A stretch of 64,000 bases of DNA from Odobenus rosmarus divergens. Lineage: Eukaryota; Chordata; Mammalia; Carnivora; Odobenidae. The translations under genes and the position numbers were made by a program. The first letter of the stretch is position 1, and every line of letters begins with the position of its first letter. The stretch spans positions 411,778 through 475,777 of the forward strand of contig NW_004450322.1 of the NCBI RefSeq assembly GCF_000321225.1, given 5' to 3'. The notes under the pieces are model-generated. The model had not been told where the DNA came from and searched no databases. It saw only the letters and a program-made list of their open reading frames with translations. This document shows, one piece after another, positions 37,788 through 48,817 of the stretch.

Positions 37788-38017
37788 AGTAGGAGAAATA
37801 ACGTTGCTTTCAGGTTTACAAAAGCTGAAAGAATGCGTCACCAGCAGACCTTCAGTACAAGAAATGTTAAAGGATGTCCTTCATGCAGAAAGCAAATGAT
37901 ACCAGATAGAAATCAGGACTTACACAAAGGAATGAAGAGGACTAGAAGTAATGACTATATAGGTAAATAAACAAGATTTCATATAGTTAAATCTCTTTAA
38001 AATGTTACTTAAATCTC

Positions 38018-38195
38018 TTTATTTTATTTTTTTAAAAGATTTTATTTATTTATTTGACGGCGGGGGGAGAGGGAGAAGCAGGCTCCCCGCTGAGCAGGGA
38101 GCCCAATGTGGGGTGCGGGGCTCGATCCCAGGACCCCGGGATCATGACCTGAGCCAAAGGCAGATGCTTAACTGACTGAGCCACCCAGGCGCCCC
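38018..38195 (-). mobile_element. Can-SINE
   Basis: ACTTAAATCTCTTT duplicates. Confidence 0.92.
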
Positions 38196-38257
38196 TACTT
38201 AAATCTCTTTAAAAGATAATTGCCTGTTTAAAAATAATCATTAATAACGTGTTATGG

Positions 38258-38470
38258 GTTTTTTTCTTAAAGATTTTATTTATTCATTTGAGACAGAAAG
38301 ATACAGAGAGAGGGAGAGAGAGAGCATGAGCAGGGGGAGAGGCTGAGGGAGAGGGAGAAGCAGATGCCCCGCTGAGCCGGGAGCCCGATGCGGGGCCCGA
38401 TCCCAGGACCTGGAGATCATGACCTGAGCTGGAGGCAGATGCTTAACTATCTGAGCCACCCAGGTGCCCC
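38258..38470 (-). mobile_element. Can-SINE
   Basis: GGGTTTTT at both sides. Confidence 0.9.
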
Positions 38471-38712
38471 GGGGTTTTTAACATATGTAAAAATATAACG
38501 CATGACAGCAAGAGCATAAATCTCAAGAGGGGAGCAATAGAAGTATACTATTGTAAGGTTCTTATACTATATATGAAGCGGTATACTGTCACTCAGGTAG
38601 ACTATGATAAGTTAAATATGTTTATTATAAAGCCTAAAGCAACCACAAAAATAATAAGTTCCTAAGTCCACAAAGGAGATAACACAGAATCATATTAAAA
38701 ATACTCAATCCA

Positions 38713-39148
38713 GGGCGCCTGGGTGGCTCAGTTGGTTAAGCGACTGCCTTCGGCTCAGGTCATGATCCCAGGGTCCTGGGACCGAGCCCCATGTTGGACT
38801 CCCTGCTCAGCGGGAAGCCTGCTTCTCCCTCTCCCACTCCCCCTGCTTGTGTTCCTGCTCTCGCTGTCTCTCTCTGTCAAATAAATAAATAAAATCTTTA
38901 AAAAAAAATGCTCTATTCATGGGGCGCCTGGGTGGGTCAGTCGGTTAAGCGGCCAACTCTTGGTTTCGGCTCAGGTCATGATCTCAGGGTCCTGGGATCA
39001 AGCCCTGCATCAGGCTCCATGCTCAGTGGGGAGTCTGCTTGTGGATTCTCTCTCCCTGACCCTCTGCCCCTTCCCCTGCTCGTGCTCTCTCTCTTTCTCT
39101 CTCTGTCTTTCTCTAAAATAAATAAACCAATAAATAAATCTTTAAAAA
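38713..39148 (+). mobile_element. two Can-SINEs in tandem orientation
   Basis: Copies 38,713-38,908 and 38,921-39,148, next to the ARAF-bearing broken SINE. Confidence 0.92.
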
Positions 39149-39159
39149 CATACTCAATG

Positions 39160-39657
39160 TGGGACACCTGGTTAAGCGTCCAGCTCAGGTCATGATCTCA
39201 TGGGTCATGGGATCGAGCCCCCCAGTCAAACTCCATACCCAGAACTTCATGTTTCCCCTGACTCAGTACTTTCTAAGCTTGTAAGCCCCCTAGAAACCTG
39301 TGAGGCCAAGGATACCTATACTTCTTGACTTCTCCCAAGCTTAAATCCTTCTGTTCTGCAAGCAGAGAATCCCTATCCTCAGAGACCCAGTCCCAAGTCC
39401 TCAGAGACCCAGAGTCCTTGGATCCACAAGATCCCTACAGCCCTCCAGACCCCAATACCCAGGGTACCCTAGTTGCCCCCAAAAGGAGCCTCCAAAGCCC
39501 CTTGAGACCCAGAATTCCCTCAGCCTCCCAGCCCAGGCCCCCAGATCACCCCATTTCGGTCCCTCCAGATTATCTTTATGGTGGGCCGTGGCTATCTGTC
39601 CCCAGACCTCCCCTCACTTGCTCTCACTCTCTAGAATACATAAATAAATCTTTAAAA
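39160..39657 (+). mobile_element. Can-SINE split by the ARAF-derived segment
   Basis: Head at 39,160-39,228 (GGGACACCTGG to GGATCGAGCCCC) and tail at 39,611-39,657 (CTCACTCTCT..AATAAATCTTT). About 70 bases of SINE middle are missing where the ARAF segment sits. Confidence 0.75.
39231..39610 (+). repeat. diverged duplicate of ARAF intron 14 end and exon 15 start
   Basis: Aligns with 56,690-57,034 in the same orientation, including the AG acceptor (39,567-68) and the first 42 bases of exon 15 (39,569-39,610), then stops abruptly. By eye there are about six mismatches in the last ~200 bases, with more changes and small insertions further left. Being intron plus exon, it is a DNA-level copy, not a processed transcript. 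It lies inside a broken Can-SINE. Confidence 0.93.
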
Positions 39658-40340
39658 AATCTTGAAAATGTTCCTGCAAGGAAAATTCCAGGCGCAGGTG
39701 GCTTCACTGGTGAATCTACCAAATATTAAAGAGGAAATAATAATTCTACACAAACTCTTCCCCATAATTGGAGAGGTGGCAAGACCTCCCAACTCATCCT
39801 ACGAGGCCAGCATTACCCTCATACCAAAATCAGACAAAAGCATTACCAGAAAAGAAAAAAGAAAAAACTACAGACCAATATCCCTCAGTAATATAGTTGC
39901 AAAAATTCTAAACAAAACTTTGGCACATCAAATTCTATAATATATTAAAATGGTAATACATTACGACCAAGTGGGGTTTATCCCAGAAATGTAGAATTGG
40001 CTTAGCATTTGAAAATCAATGAATGGGGGCGCCTGGGTGGCTCAGGTCATGATCCCAGAATCCTGGGATCAAGCCCCATGTCCAGCTCCCTGCTCAGCAG
40101 GGAGCCTGCTTCTCCCTCTCCCTCTGCCTGCTGCTCCCCCTGCTTGTGCTCTCTCTGTCAAATAAATAAATAAAATCTTTAAAAAGAAAGGAAAATCAAT
40201 GAGTGGAATGCACTACAATAACCACAATAACAAACTAAAAGAAAAAACCATATGGCGGAAAAGCATTTCACGAAATCTAACACTCATTTTGATAAAAACT
40301 CCCAGAAAATTAGGATAAAAGGGAACTTTATCAATCTTCT
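39658..40340 (+). mobile_element. L1 ORF2 fragment (RT N-terminal region)
   Basis: Translates to [14 protein letters not shown] and [20 protein letters not shown], a hallmark of L1 reverse transcriptase; broken by frameshifts and a SINE. Confidence 0.88.
40026..40190 (+). mobile_element. Can-SINE in L1
   Basis: GAAAATCAATGA duplicates; head shortened. Confidence 0.92.
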
Positions 40341-41963
40341 AAAGGGTATCTTCGAAAAGGAAAAGGAAAGAAGAAATGGAGCAGACATTCTCAAGGCCCT
40401 AGCACAGGCTGAGCTGGTTACCTGCAGGCCCCCAGAATGGCTTAAACATCGTCAATGCTGGGGCTGAGCCTTCTGAAATGAAACTAGCCTTCATATTGGA
40501 TTCTTTGGGATATTTAATCTTCTGTAATCCTGTCATGTCCTTGAACTTGGGTCATACAAGTTCTGCCAGGGGACATAGATCTTTGCTTTAATACTTTTTT
40601 TTTTTTAAGATTTTATTTATTTGACAGAGAGAGACACAGCGAGAGAGGGAACACAAGCAGCGGGAGTGGGAGAGGGAGAAGCAGGCTTCCCGCTGAGCAG
40701 GGAGCCTGATGCGGGGCTCCATCCCAGGACCCTGGGATCATGACCCGAGCCGAAGGCAGACGCTTAATGACTGAGCCACCCAGGCACCCCTGCTTTAATA
40801 CTTTAATAATACTGATGGTGATGATAGTGATAACGGAAGTAGCTAATAATTACTGCTTAGTCACTGTGCAGAGGGCACTGTGTAAAGTTTGATATAGATT
40901 AGCTCACAGAGTCTTTCAACCTATGACAGAAGTTCTTAAAAAATATTAAAGATAAGGCTGAGACATGTGGAGAGAGGAAACAACTTGTCCAAGGTCACAC
41001 AGTTACACAGCAGGACATGGGGATACTCGCACACTCTAACAAGACAAGTGGTCAAATCCTAAGGCATCCTAGGTAATTCTAGAATTGATTTTCTCAGACC
41101 ACATGACCATATATAACATTTACGTAGGTGGCATAAACGCTATGAGGAATTCTATTACATATACAAAGGACTAAATATAGTATGCATATCGTATCAAGAA
41201 TGATATAGTGAAGACCACATGTGGGTCATTTAATGAATGAAATAATGAAAACTTACTTGAATACATTGGTGTGAAATCTCATTTACAACGGTTTTAGGTA
41301 TTGACTAGAAATTCATTAAATATGTGTGATGTAAACCAACAGATATTAAACTTTTTTTCACCTACGATGGGCCTATAGTCAGTGTATATGTGCTTGAAAT
41401 AAATGTGTTAACCTTGAGAAAATTTTTACCAGATGCATTTCTGATGAAATCCAAAGTAGACACTTCTGAATCACTTCCTTTGGGGAAATTACCTTTTGTT
41501 TGTTTGTTCAGTTAATTAAAAAATTTAAAAATAACTGCTGACCATATTTAATTGTGGTTCCTACCTAGGGAGCTAACAAGGAGGACCAGAGGTGTATGTT
41601 ACTGTCCATGGCACCTCAAAGGCGGTTCCATTGCTTAGTTTGTAGGTTTATATTGATCCTTTTGCTAGACTATTAAATATTTTCATACTTGACTTTTGTT
41701 TTATTTCTAAGAGATAAGCACACTGACCAAAGGATTCCCTCATCGGAGTAAATTTTTAATAACAATTACAGGACTGTTATTTGGTTTAATTATTTTCCCC
41801 CTCTTTATCGAGAAATAATTGACTTTTTTTCTTTTTTACTCCTCTGATCCTTGGATTTGGAGATTGAAAATATACAAACCTGCACATTTATTTAGGAAAG
41901 CATGGAATGCCATATGTAGCATATAATGAACTTAAAAAAAATTTTTTTTTAAACAAAAGAATC
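40340..41963. other. unique sequence with a MIR
   Basis: One SINE (40,598-40,790) and a reverse MIR (40,845-41,030: AACTTGTCCAAGGTCACACA); the rest is AT-rich with nothing recognised. Confidence 0.5.
40598..40790 (-). mobile_element. Can-SINE
   Basis: TGCTTTAATACTTT duplicates. Confidence 0.93.
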
Positions 41964-42160
41964 CGGGGCGCCTGGGTGGCTCAGATGGTTAAGCGTCTGC
42001 CTTCGGCTCAGGTCATGATCCCAGCGTCCTGAGATCGAGTCCCGCATCGGGCTCCCTGCTCCTTGGGAGCCTGCTTCTCCCTCTGCCTCTCTCTCTCTCT
42101 CTGTCTCTCATGAATAAATAAATAAAAAGCTTAAAAAAAAATAAAAATAAATAAAAAAAA
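41964..42160 (+). mobile_element. Can-SINE
   Basis: AAAAGAATCC duplicates. Confidence 0.92.
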
Positions 42161-42255
42161 TAAAAGAATCCTGTGTTGGTTTAATGGTGTGTTTTTCATC
42201 AATTTGGATCATAGGGATAGCAAACTCAAATTCCTGCTCAATGCATTTTCTTAGA

Positions 42256-42293
42256 AAGTTTTTTTTTAAATGTTTTATTTATTTATTCATGAG

Positions 42294-42327
<34 letters not shown>

Positions 42328-42455
42328 AGAGGCAGAGGGAGAAGCAGGCTCCCCGCCTAGCAGGGAGCCCGATGCGGGACTCGATCCCAGGACCCCGGGA
42401 TCATGACCTGAGCCGAAGGCAGACGCTTAACCATCTGAGCCACCCAGGCGCCCCG
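42256..42455 (-). mobile_element. Can-SINE
   Basis: Long GAGA run; ends CCACCCAGGCGCCCC. Confidence 0.92.
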
Positions 42456-42564
42456 AAAGATTTTTTTTTTTTAATGAGGAAAATTTATGTTAAAAGTAAT
42501 GTTTTGGTTCACATGTAAATTCCCCACACTTCTTACCCCTGCGTTGTATATTAAAAAAAATCTC

Positions 42565-42757
42565 TGGGCGCCTCGGTGGCTCAGTTGGTTAGGCGGCTGC
42601 CTTCGGCTCAGGTCATGATCCTGGAGTCTCCGGATCCAGTCCCGCATCGGGCTCCCTGCGTGGCGGGGAGTCTGCTTCTCCCTCTGACCTTCCCCCCTCT
42701 CATGTGCTCTCTCTTTCTCTCTCAAATAAATAAATAAAATCTTAAAAAAAAAAATCT
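42565..42757 (+). mobile_element. Can-SINE
   Basis: AAAAAAATCTCT duplicates. Confidence 0.92.
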
Positions 42758-42849
42758 CTTCAAAGAATATTCAGAAGTGGAAACTTCCACACCGTGCTTT
42801 AGATGGATCGATTACAGCTGCATTGCCATTAACTTAAACGTAACGTTAA

Positions 42850-43400
42850 GTTGCTGGTTTGTAGCAAGTCTCGGGTTTGCATCACCTCCCATTGGCTGGG
42901 ATGGCTCAAAGCCCACCTCCTCTGCGTAGCTATTGGTTTGGCCGTGGCTCCTCAGCGTCCGGACGTCCCCTCTCTTTTCATTCTTAAACGCCCGGGGTTG
43001 AGGTAGAACCTATCAATGCCCGCGGCATCCCAAAGCCCACCCTCCTCTCGATTGCCAGTGGCTGATCTCGATGCCCGTCGAGGGCCTGGAGCGCGGAGTG
43101 GCTCCCCGCAGACCGCCAGGGGCCTACCGGAGCCCGTAGGTGAGGGTCCTGAGTTAGGCCTGAGGGGCCCCCCCCAAGTCTCCCACCTCAGTGAAATGTG
43201 TATATAGGCAGCCATCTCTTCCGAAATGGGTAGCTGAGAGGGAGGCACTGCGATCGGGTCTCAGAGGTGGCATTCTCCCGGCGGCGGCAGCGGGGGGCAA
43301 GGGCGTTGGCGTTGGGAAATGGGCGTGGCAGGTTCTAGAGGCGGGCCTCAGGCAGTCAGGACTGCTGGGGTGGATCCAAGATTCCTTAAGGAGGTGTCCC
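42850..43400. promoter_or_regulatory. orphan CpG-rich promoter-like region
   Basis: CpG-rich block free of repeats, with two inverted CCAAT boxes (ATTGG near 42,892 and 42,930) and a donor-like CCGTAG|GTGAGG at 43,139/43,140 on plus. There is no clear ORF. It could be the promoter and first exon of a noncoding or zinc-finger gene, or an upstream ARAF exon. Confidence 0.5.
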
Positions 43401-43559
43401 TGGCCTGCACCCTTGTTGAACAGTTTTTATCAAACTCGAATTCCTGGACTGAGCTCTCCTTTCTTTCCCTCCAATTAGGGCAGCCTGAACCTCAGTTTGC
43501 TCAGCTGCGAAATGGGTAGCATTACAACAGCAGTCGGTGAACAATTCAGATTTTATATA

Positions 43560-43964
43560 TTATTTTTTCTAAAGATTTTACTTATTTATTTGGGGGGGGA
43601 GAGCACAGAGGGAAAGTGAGAGGGAGAAGCAGACTCCCTGCTGAGCAGAGAGCCCCATGTGGGATTAGATCCCAGGACCCTGGGATCATGCCCTGAGCCA
43701 AAGGCAGACGCTTAGGGACTGAGCCACCCAGGCGCCCTGTGATTTTATGTTTGTAGACACGTTTCTAAGACTTTTATTTTTTTTTTAATTTTTTAAGATT
43801 TTACCTATTTATTTGACAGCACAAGCACGGGGAGTGGCAGGCAGAGGGAGAAGCAGGCTCCTTGACTCAGCAGGTAGCCCAACCCCGGGCACAATCCCAG
43901 GACCCTCCGATCGGGACCTGAGCTGAAGGCAGATGTTTAACTGACTGAGCCACCCAGGCGCACC
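43560..43964 (-). mobile_element. two Can-SINEs
   Basis: Copies 43,560-43,738 and 43,778-43,964; the second has AAGACTTTTA duplicates. Confidence 0.9.
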
Positions 43965-44165
43965 AAGACTTTTAAATCAACAGTAATAAAAACCAACAAC
44001 CACTTTAAAATCGTTTAAAATTCCTAGGTGGATAATTTAGAAAAAATCATTATCAGCTAGTTCCAGTTTTAATTTTGGTTTTAATACACGGTGCTTCTGA
44101 TGGTTTTAAATGTATGATGACGGTGATGTTATATAAAAACCCAAATCACTTTAAAGGCCTTCATG

Positions 44166-44328
44166 GGGGCGCCTGGGTGGCTCAGTCGTTAAGCGTCTGC
44201 CTTCAGCTCAGGTCATGATCCCAGGGTCCTGGGATCGAGTCCCGCATCCCTCTCCCACTCCCCCTGCTTGTGTTCCCGCTCTCGCTGTGTCTCTCTCTGT
44301 CAAATAAATAAAATCTTAAAAAAAAAAA
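44166..44328 (+). mobile_element. Can-SINE, internally shortened
   Basis: AAAGGCCTTCATGG duplicates, perfect. Confidence 0.92.
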
Positions 44329-44329
44329 T

Positions 44330-44880
44330 AAAGGCCTTCATGGCTTGTCAGGTACCTGTGGGATACTTGGCTGAAGTCATGCCAGTTGGGATGGGTTTGA
44401 AGTGAGTCTATGAGTCCTTGGGAGAGAAAAGATTGCCCTCTTTCCACCATCCATCCCTTCCCCCCCTTACCTTCCCGCAGCGCCTGCGCAGTGAGTTTAT
44501 GGAGGGATTTTTTTTTTTTTTTTTGCAAAGGTCCTGCAACACAGCCAGAAGTCTGTCTTTAAATACTGCCTAGAAATTAACATTTTTTAAACAAATTAAA
44601 TAGGACATAGCTGAATAATATTTCAATGAATTGAAATTTAAAATGTATTCCCCCGACCCCGGAAATTATTCTTAGTTGGAGTGAGTATTTTTGAGCCCTT
44701 CACCGAGCTCCAACAGTTGTTCCTGACCCCTTGTGGTGCTGAGGTGGCTGCCAGGGCTCTTGCCCCGAGAAATGGGATTCAATTTCAGAAAAGAGAATTT
44801 AAAAAAAATTCTCTAACCCATAAGAATTTGTAGGAAATCAAGATGTTTGGAATTCTGTTTGAAGCCATTTTTTTTTTTTG
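44330..44880. other. no feature seen
   Basis: Unique; one NRF1-like GCGCCTGCGCAG near 44,480. Confidence 0.4.
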
Positions 44881-45735
44881 CCATGCGTTATTTATGAGGT
44901 ATGTTTACATACGATAAAATGTCCCCAGTTTCAGTACAGAGTTCAGTGAGTTTTGACAGATGCATACTGAACAGTCCAGTCACCTCCAAAAGTTCCTTCA
45001 TGCCCTTCCCAGTTATTTTCCCGTAAGACAACAACTAGTCTGAAATCCCTCATTATAGGTTAGTTTTGCCTGACTTAGAATTTCATACAAAGGGAATAAT
45101 ACAGTATTTCTCCTTTGAGTCTGGATTCTTTCACTCAACCCTATGTCTATGAATGAGCTTCAGAGACATATGAAGTAGTTTGTTTCCTTTCATTGCTGAG
45201 TCGTATTCCATGATCCCATTCTTGTGCTTCTTGTCAATTCTTCTGTTACTGGACACCTGGGCTGCTTCCAGTTTTTTGGTATCATGAATAAAGCTAATAT
45301 GAACATCTGAGTGCAAGTTTTTGTGTGAACATACTGCAATCGCATGCTGTGGACGGCTCACTGGAGCCGATTTTGCAAATCTCAACTGTGGTTCAGTGAT
45401 GTCATATTAGTAGCTTGAAATAAGTCATGGTGGGAGTGTTTACACCATAATTGGGAAATGCTACAAATTAGAGGGTTTTTTTTTTTTTCCCTGGAGAGCT
45501 GGTTGTTAAACATTTACCAGCACATCACTGGACATATGTTCTTATTTCTTTGAATACCTAGGAGTCAGATTGCTGGATTGCACGTGTTTACCTATATAGG
45601 AAGCTTCCGACCTGTTTCCAAAGTGGTTCACCACTTTAATGACAATGCATGAAAGTCCCAGTTGCTCCACACTCTCAACGATATGTGGTATTTATTGTCA
45701 GTCTTTTTCATTTTTGCCAATGAATGGTGAAAATC
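44880..45735 (-). mobile_element. old L1 (minus)
   Basis: ATTTCATACAAAGGGAATAA..CATTGCTGAGTCGTATTCCA..GGGCTGCTTCCAG words. Confidence 0.7.
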
Positions 45736-45958
45736 CAAATAGAATGGGGGCGATGGGAAATGGAGGTTATATGACAGCCCAGTAAGCCAAACTTTCCTCT
45801 CTCTTTATAAGGCAGAGAAACATTGAATACACGTGGAAGCATGTTGACGTCTCCACACCTAGGGACTTTTCTCTATTCTTTCCCATTTCACCACATAAGG
45901 ATGCTGAGGCTCCAAGCAGGAGAATGTAGCCAGTTCAAACACCACAGGCAATTCACAC

Positions 45959-46517
45959 TGTCGGGGAAATAATTAAATAATAAAATCTCGTGCTAGCCTG
46001 TGAATCCTCTCCACAAAGGTAGAAAAGAATGAAATAGTTTTATTTTCGAATAAACATTAAACCAGACTGCAATGTGCAACTCAAGCAATGCGCTAAAGCG
46101 CTTTCAAAGACAGAAAGAAACCTCATCTTTTATGCAGCCAGGCAGCTATAACCCGTTAGATACACGTTCTCAAGAAGGACAATTTGTCCTCGAGCAAGAG
46201 AACTTGACAGCACCGTTTGCTATACATAGTTCATCTCCAATTCACCTGGAGATCGGGGTAGCCATCTGCCCTTACCCACAGGAAAAATAAAACACCTATC
46301 TCTTTGACAAGCAGATAACAACTTGGGGCCAAGAGCCTAGGTCAAATTCCTACGGAGACGAGGAGATAAGGATGCTAGACTCGTTGATGTTTACACTTCA
46401 GAGATGGCTCCAAGGCCCTTAAGAACAACATTCCTGGGTAATGAAACTGGCAGGAGGCCTATTTAGCTTTTTACAAGATTTACATGCATCTGGAAGGGAC
46501 AGGGAAAAGATTTTACA
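45959..46517 (-). repeat. probable solo LTR
   Basis: Minus strand reads TGTAAAATC.. to ..CCCCGACA with AATAAA near its 3' part (CGAAAATAAAACTA). No matching target duplication was found. Confidence 0.45.
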
Positions 46518-46519
46518 AG

Positions 46520-47040
46520 TTTTCTAAAGGAAATGCTTAAAGAGAAGAGAGGACGGAAAGCCTCGTTCACTTTTGACACCAGGGAAAATTCAACTTTTGA
46601 CAAATTTGTTTTTACCCTACGACGCCTTCAACACATTACCCTGCTCTGTGCCCCATTCCAGGTCCACACTTCCCTCGCCTCTTCAACGTGGTCATCTATG
46701 ACTAATCTCTCAAAATCCGTACCAACTTCATTCCTAAAGTAAACTGCCCAGAACAGCAGGCTGCTCCTCCTAGGGCCACACACCCCAGCCCCGGCCCAAC
46801 CAGAGACCCGCTGTTATCAAAAGCTATGACTACAAGTTTCTTGGAACTGGCAAACGTTGCAGTTCTGCGGTCTGATTGCAACTCATTTCAAATGCGGTAA
46901 AACCGAGACACAGGAAAAGCCCAAATGGGTACCTAGGGCTTCGGGTCACTGGCCCAAAAAGGGGCACTTAAGGATTTCCCGCCCAGACTCAGGAACCCCT
47001 AAAGTCAGTCCCAAGTGACTGAAAAAAAATCCCTGCTTTA
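46520..47040. other. ARAF upstream region
   Basis: Unique, GC content rising toward the promoter; nothing definite. Confidence 0.4.
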
Positions 47041-47264
47041 TTCCACCACGGCACGATTGGGGTTAAAGTCCACCGCACGCAGGTCCCCACCCGACTGCGC
47101 CTGCGCGAGTCAGGACGTGCGAATTTGCCTCAGACCCTGACGTTTCGGGCAGCCCCTCCTAATCCGGAACACGACCCACATTCCGCCGGTCTTGCCTTGA
47201 TAGGCGTGACCCTAACCCAATAAGGATGGAGGGCTGAATCCAGCGGAGCCAATGGCGAAAGTCC

Positions 47265-47347
47265 GAGGGGCGGTGGAGGCGGACTCTGCGAGGAAACAAG
47301 AAGACAGGCCCAAGATGGAGGCGGCGGTGGCCGTAGCGGCGTGACAG
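47265..47347 (+). other. ARAF: ARAF noncoding exon 1 (5' end uncertain)
   Basis: Ends GCGTGACAG followed by donor GTGAGG at 47,348, in the middle of the CpG island. The left limit is a guess. Contains a complete short upstream ORF. Confidence 0.7.
47315..47344 (+). promoter_or_regulatory. upstream ORF 1 in ARAF leader (9 codons)
   Basis: ATG in a strong context (A at -3, G at +4) encoding MEAAVAVAA then TGA, wholly inside exon 1 and ending 3 nt before its donor. The main ARAF ATG has T at -3, so this uORF could dampen initiation. Function is inferred. Confidence 0.55.
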
Positions 47348-48660
47348 GTGAGGGCGGGCCGGGCGGGGTTAGGTTTCTGGAGCGACCGCCGGGCACGGGC
47401 AGGGAGCCTGGACCGAAAGCTTAGCCCCAGGATGGCTTCGCCTGGGCCCCGGCGCCCCCCGCCCGGAACCGGAGGAGTGGTTTGACCCGGGGCGAGACCA
47501 TCGTCGACAGCGGGGGTGGGGTGGGTAGACAGGAATAGGGGTGCAAGGCTGCGGGGGATGGTTTCGCCCGTCGCGTGTGGCAGTGCGCCTGCGCAGAGCT
47601 GAAGGCCCTCGGTAGGCGGGGCCGGGTTGAATGGGGCCTGGGCTGTGGTGTGGTGTCCGGACTCCCTCTAAACCTCCTTGAGGTCTCTTGATGAACCTGC
47701 CTTGCCGGTCATGGGGAGTGCGTGGGGCTGTGGTTCACTAGTCACGACCCACCAGGAGAATGTTTGAGGATTCCCCCATTACTCTTTATTCCTCCCCAGC
47801 CTCCTTCCACTGTCACCAGTAATACGTCCGTGACCCCTTCATTAGTTAGGGGGGATTTTGGACCCCTTCACCCCCCGCTTTAAACCTGTCCATCTCACCT
47901 CGACAGTGCTTGGTAATGCACCTCCATTCCCCCATGACAATGCCCGGTGATCTCCATTCTCCACTCTTCTCCCCATTACAGTCCCTTCAGCACAGTTTCT
48001 GCTGAGCCCCTATGAAGTCCCCATCACAGTCTGGTGACTGCCGTTAGCCACCGAACACAGTGTTTGAGAGCCTGCCATCGTTACAGCCCAGGGCTTAGGG
48101 ATTCCTGCAAGGCCCTTAAAAACACTGTTGGGTGCAATTCCCATCTCGCCCCAACTAAGGGCAGTATCTGATGATCTTCCATTTCTTTCCCATCATCCTG
48201 TCTGTGACTCCTCCCTCACCACAGTATCTGGTAACCACCCTTTCTCCATTAAAAAGCCAGGACAGCCTGTTCTTGTCCTTTATGTACCTGACACGCCTAA
48301 TTGCAGTGTGGTTTGACTTCCTTGTTACCCCCCCGCCCCCAGCACAGAGACTTGGTACTCCTGTGCCCTCCAGGACAGTGTGTGCTGCCTCTCCTTGTGT
48401 GGTTACTACCCTCTCCTCTGCCCCCACCCTATGAATCCTAGACCTTGGCCCTCAAGAGAGACAGACAACAGGGGAGGATGAACAGAGGAGACACTGGATG
48501 AGTTCGAGGTGTTTACGAGATCCCTTGGCCATTGTGTGTAGATTGGGCAACGGGGGTGGGGGTGATGTGGAGCCTGGAGATTGAATTTTTTTTTTTTTTT
48601 GTCCCTGCCACTTTGCTTCCAGACTATCATTACTGGACCTCTGAATTCCTCCTGTGTTCT
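47348..48660 (+). other. ARAF: ARAF intron 1
   Basis: GC-rich first 300 bp (end of the CpG island), then low-repeat sequence with recurring CCCCAT/ACAGTnnnTGGTGA words; no exon seen. Confidence 0.7.
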
Positions 48661-48669
48661 AGGAGCCCC

Positions 48670-48705
48670 ATGGCACCTGCTCAGCCCCGCCTCAGCCCGT
48701 CTTGA
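48670..48705 (+). promoter_or_regulatory. upstream ORF 2 in ARAF leader (11 codons)
   Basis: ATG with C at -3 and G at +4, encoding MAPAQPRLSPS then TGA; ends 16 nt before the main start codon, in the same exon. Confidence 0.5.
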
Positions 48706-48721
48706 CAAAGTCCTAGGCTCC

Positions 48722-48817
48722 ATGGAGCCACCACGGGGCCCCCCTGCCAACGGGGCCGAGCCATCCCGGGCAGTGGGCACTGTCAAAGTATACCTGCCCA
48801 ACAAGCAACGCACGGTG
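48722..48817 (+). CDS. ARAF: ARAF coding exon 2 (residues 1-32)
   Basis: Coding part only. The exon acceptor is either 48,661-62 (TTCTAG, preferred) or 48,621-22 after a long T-run; both lie in the 5' UTR. Ends KQRTV, donor GTGAGT at 48,818, phase 0. Confidence 0.95.

Larger units (their letters stand above)
37790..38660 (+). mobile_element. ancient LINE-like fragment
   Basis: CACCAGCAGACCTTCAGTAC..AGGATGTCCTTCATGCAGAA words, split by two SINEs. Confidence 0.5.
47040..47640 (+). promoter_or_regulatory. ARAF: ARAF CpG-island promoter
   Basis: GC- and CpG-rich block around the noncoding first exon, with no TATA box. Visible elements: NRF1-like TGCGCCTGCGCGA at 47,096-47,108 and a second TGCGCCTGCGCA near 47,584; CCAAT at about 47,248; GGGGCGG near 47,268. 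It fits a housekeeping promoter; the exact transcription start cannot be read from the sequence. Confidence 0.8.

Noticed and set aside
39325..39729. 134-codon open frame in the duplicated ARAF segment
   Set aside because: Reads mostly intron sequence out of the ARAF frame and runs into a SINE and an L1; not a gene.
1..42800. KRAB or C2H2 zinc-finger exons (ZNF41 side)
   Set aside because: No HTGEKP-type linker or KRAB-like stretch found by eye on either strand.
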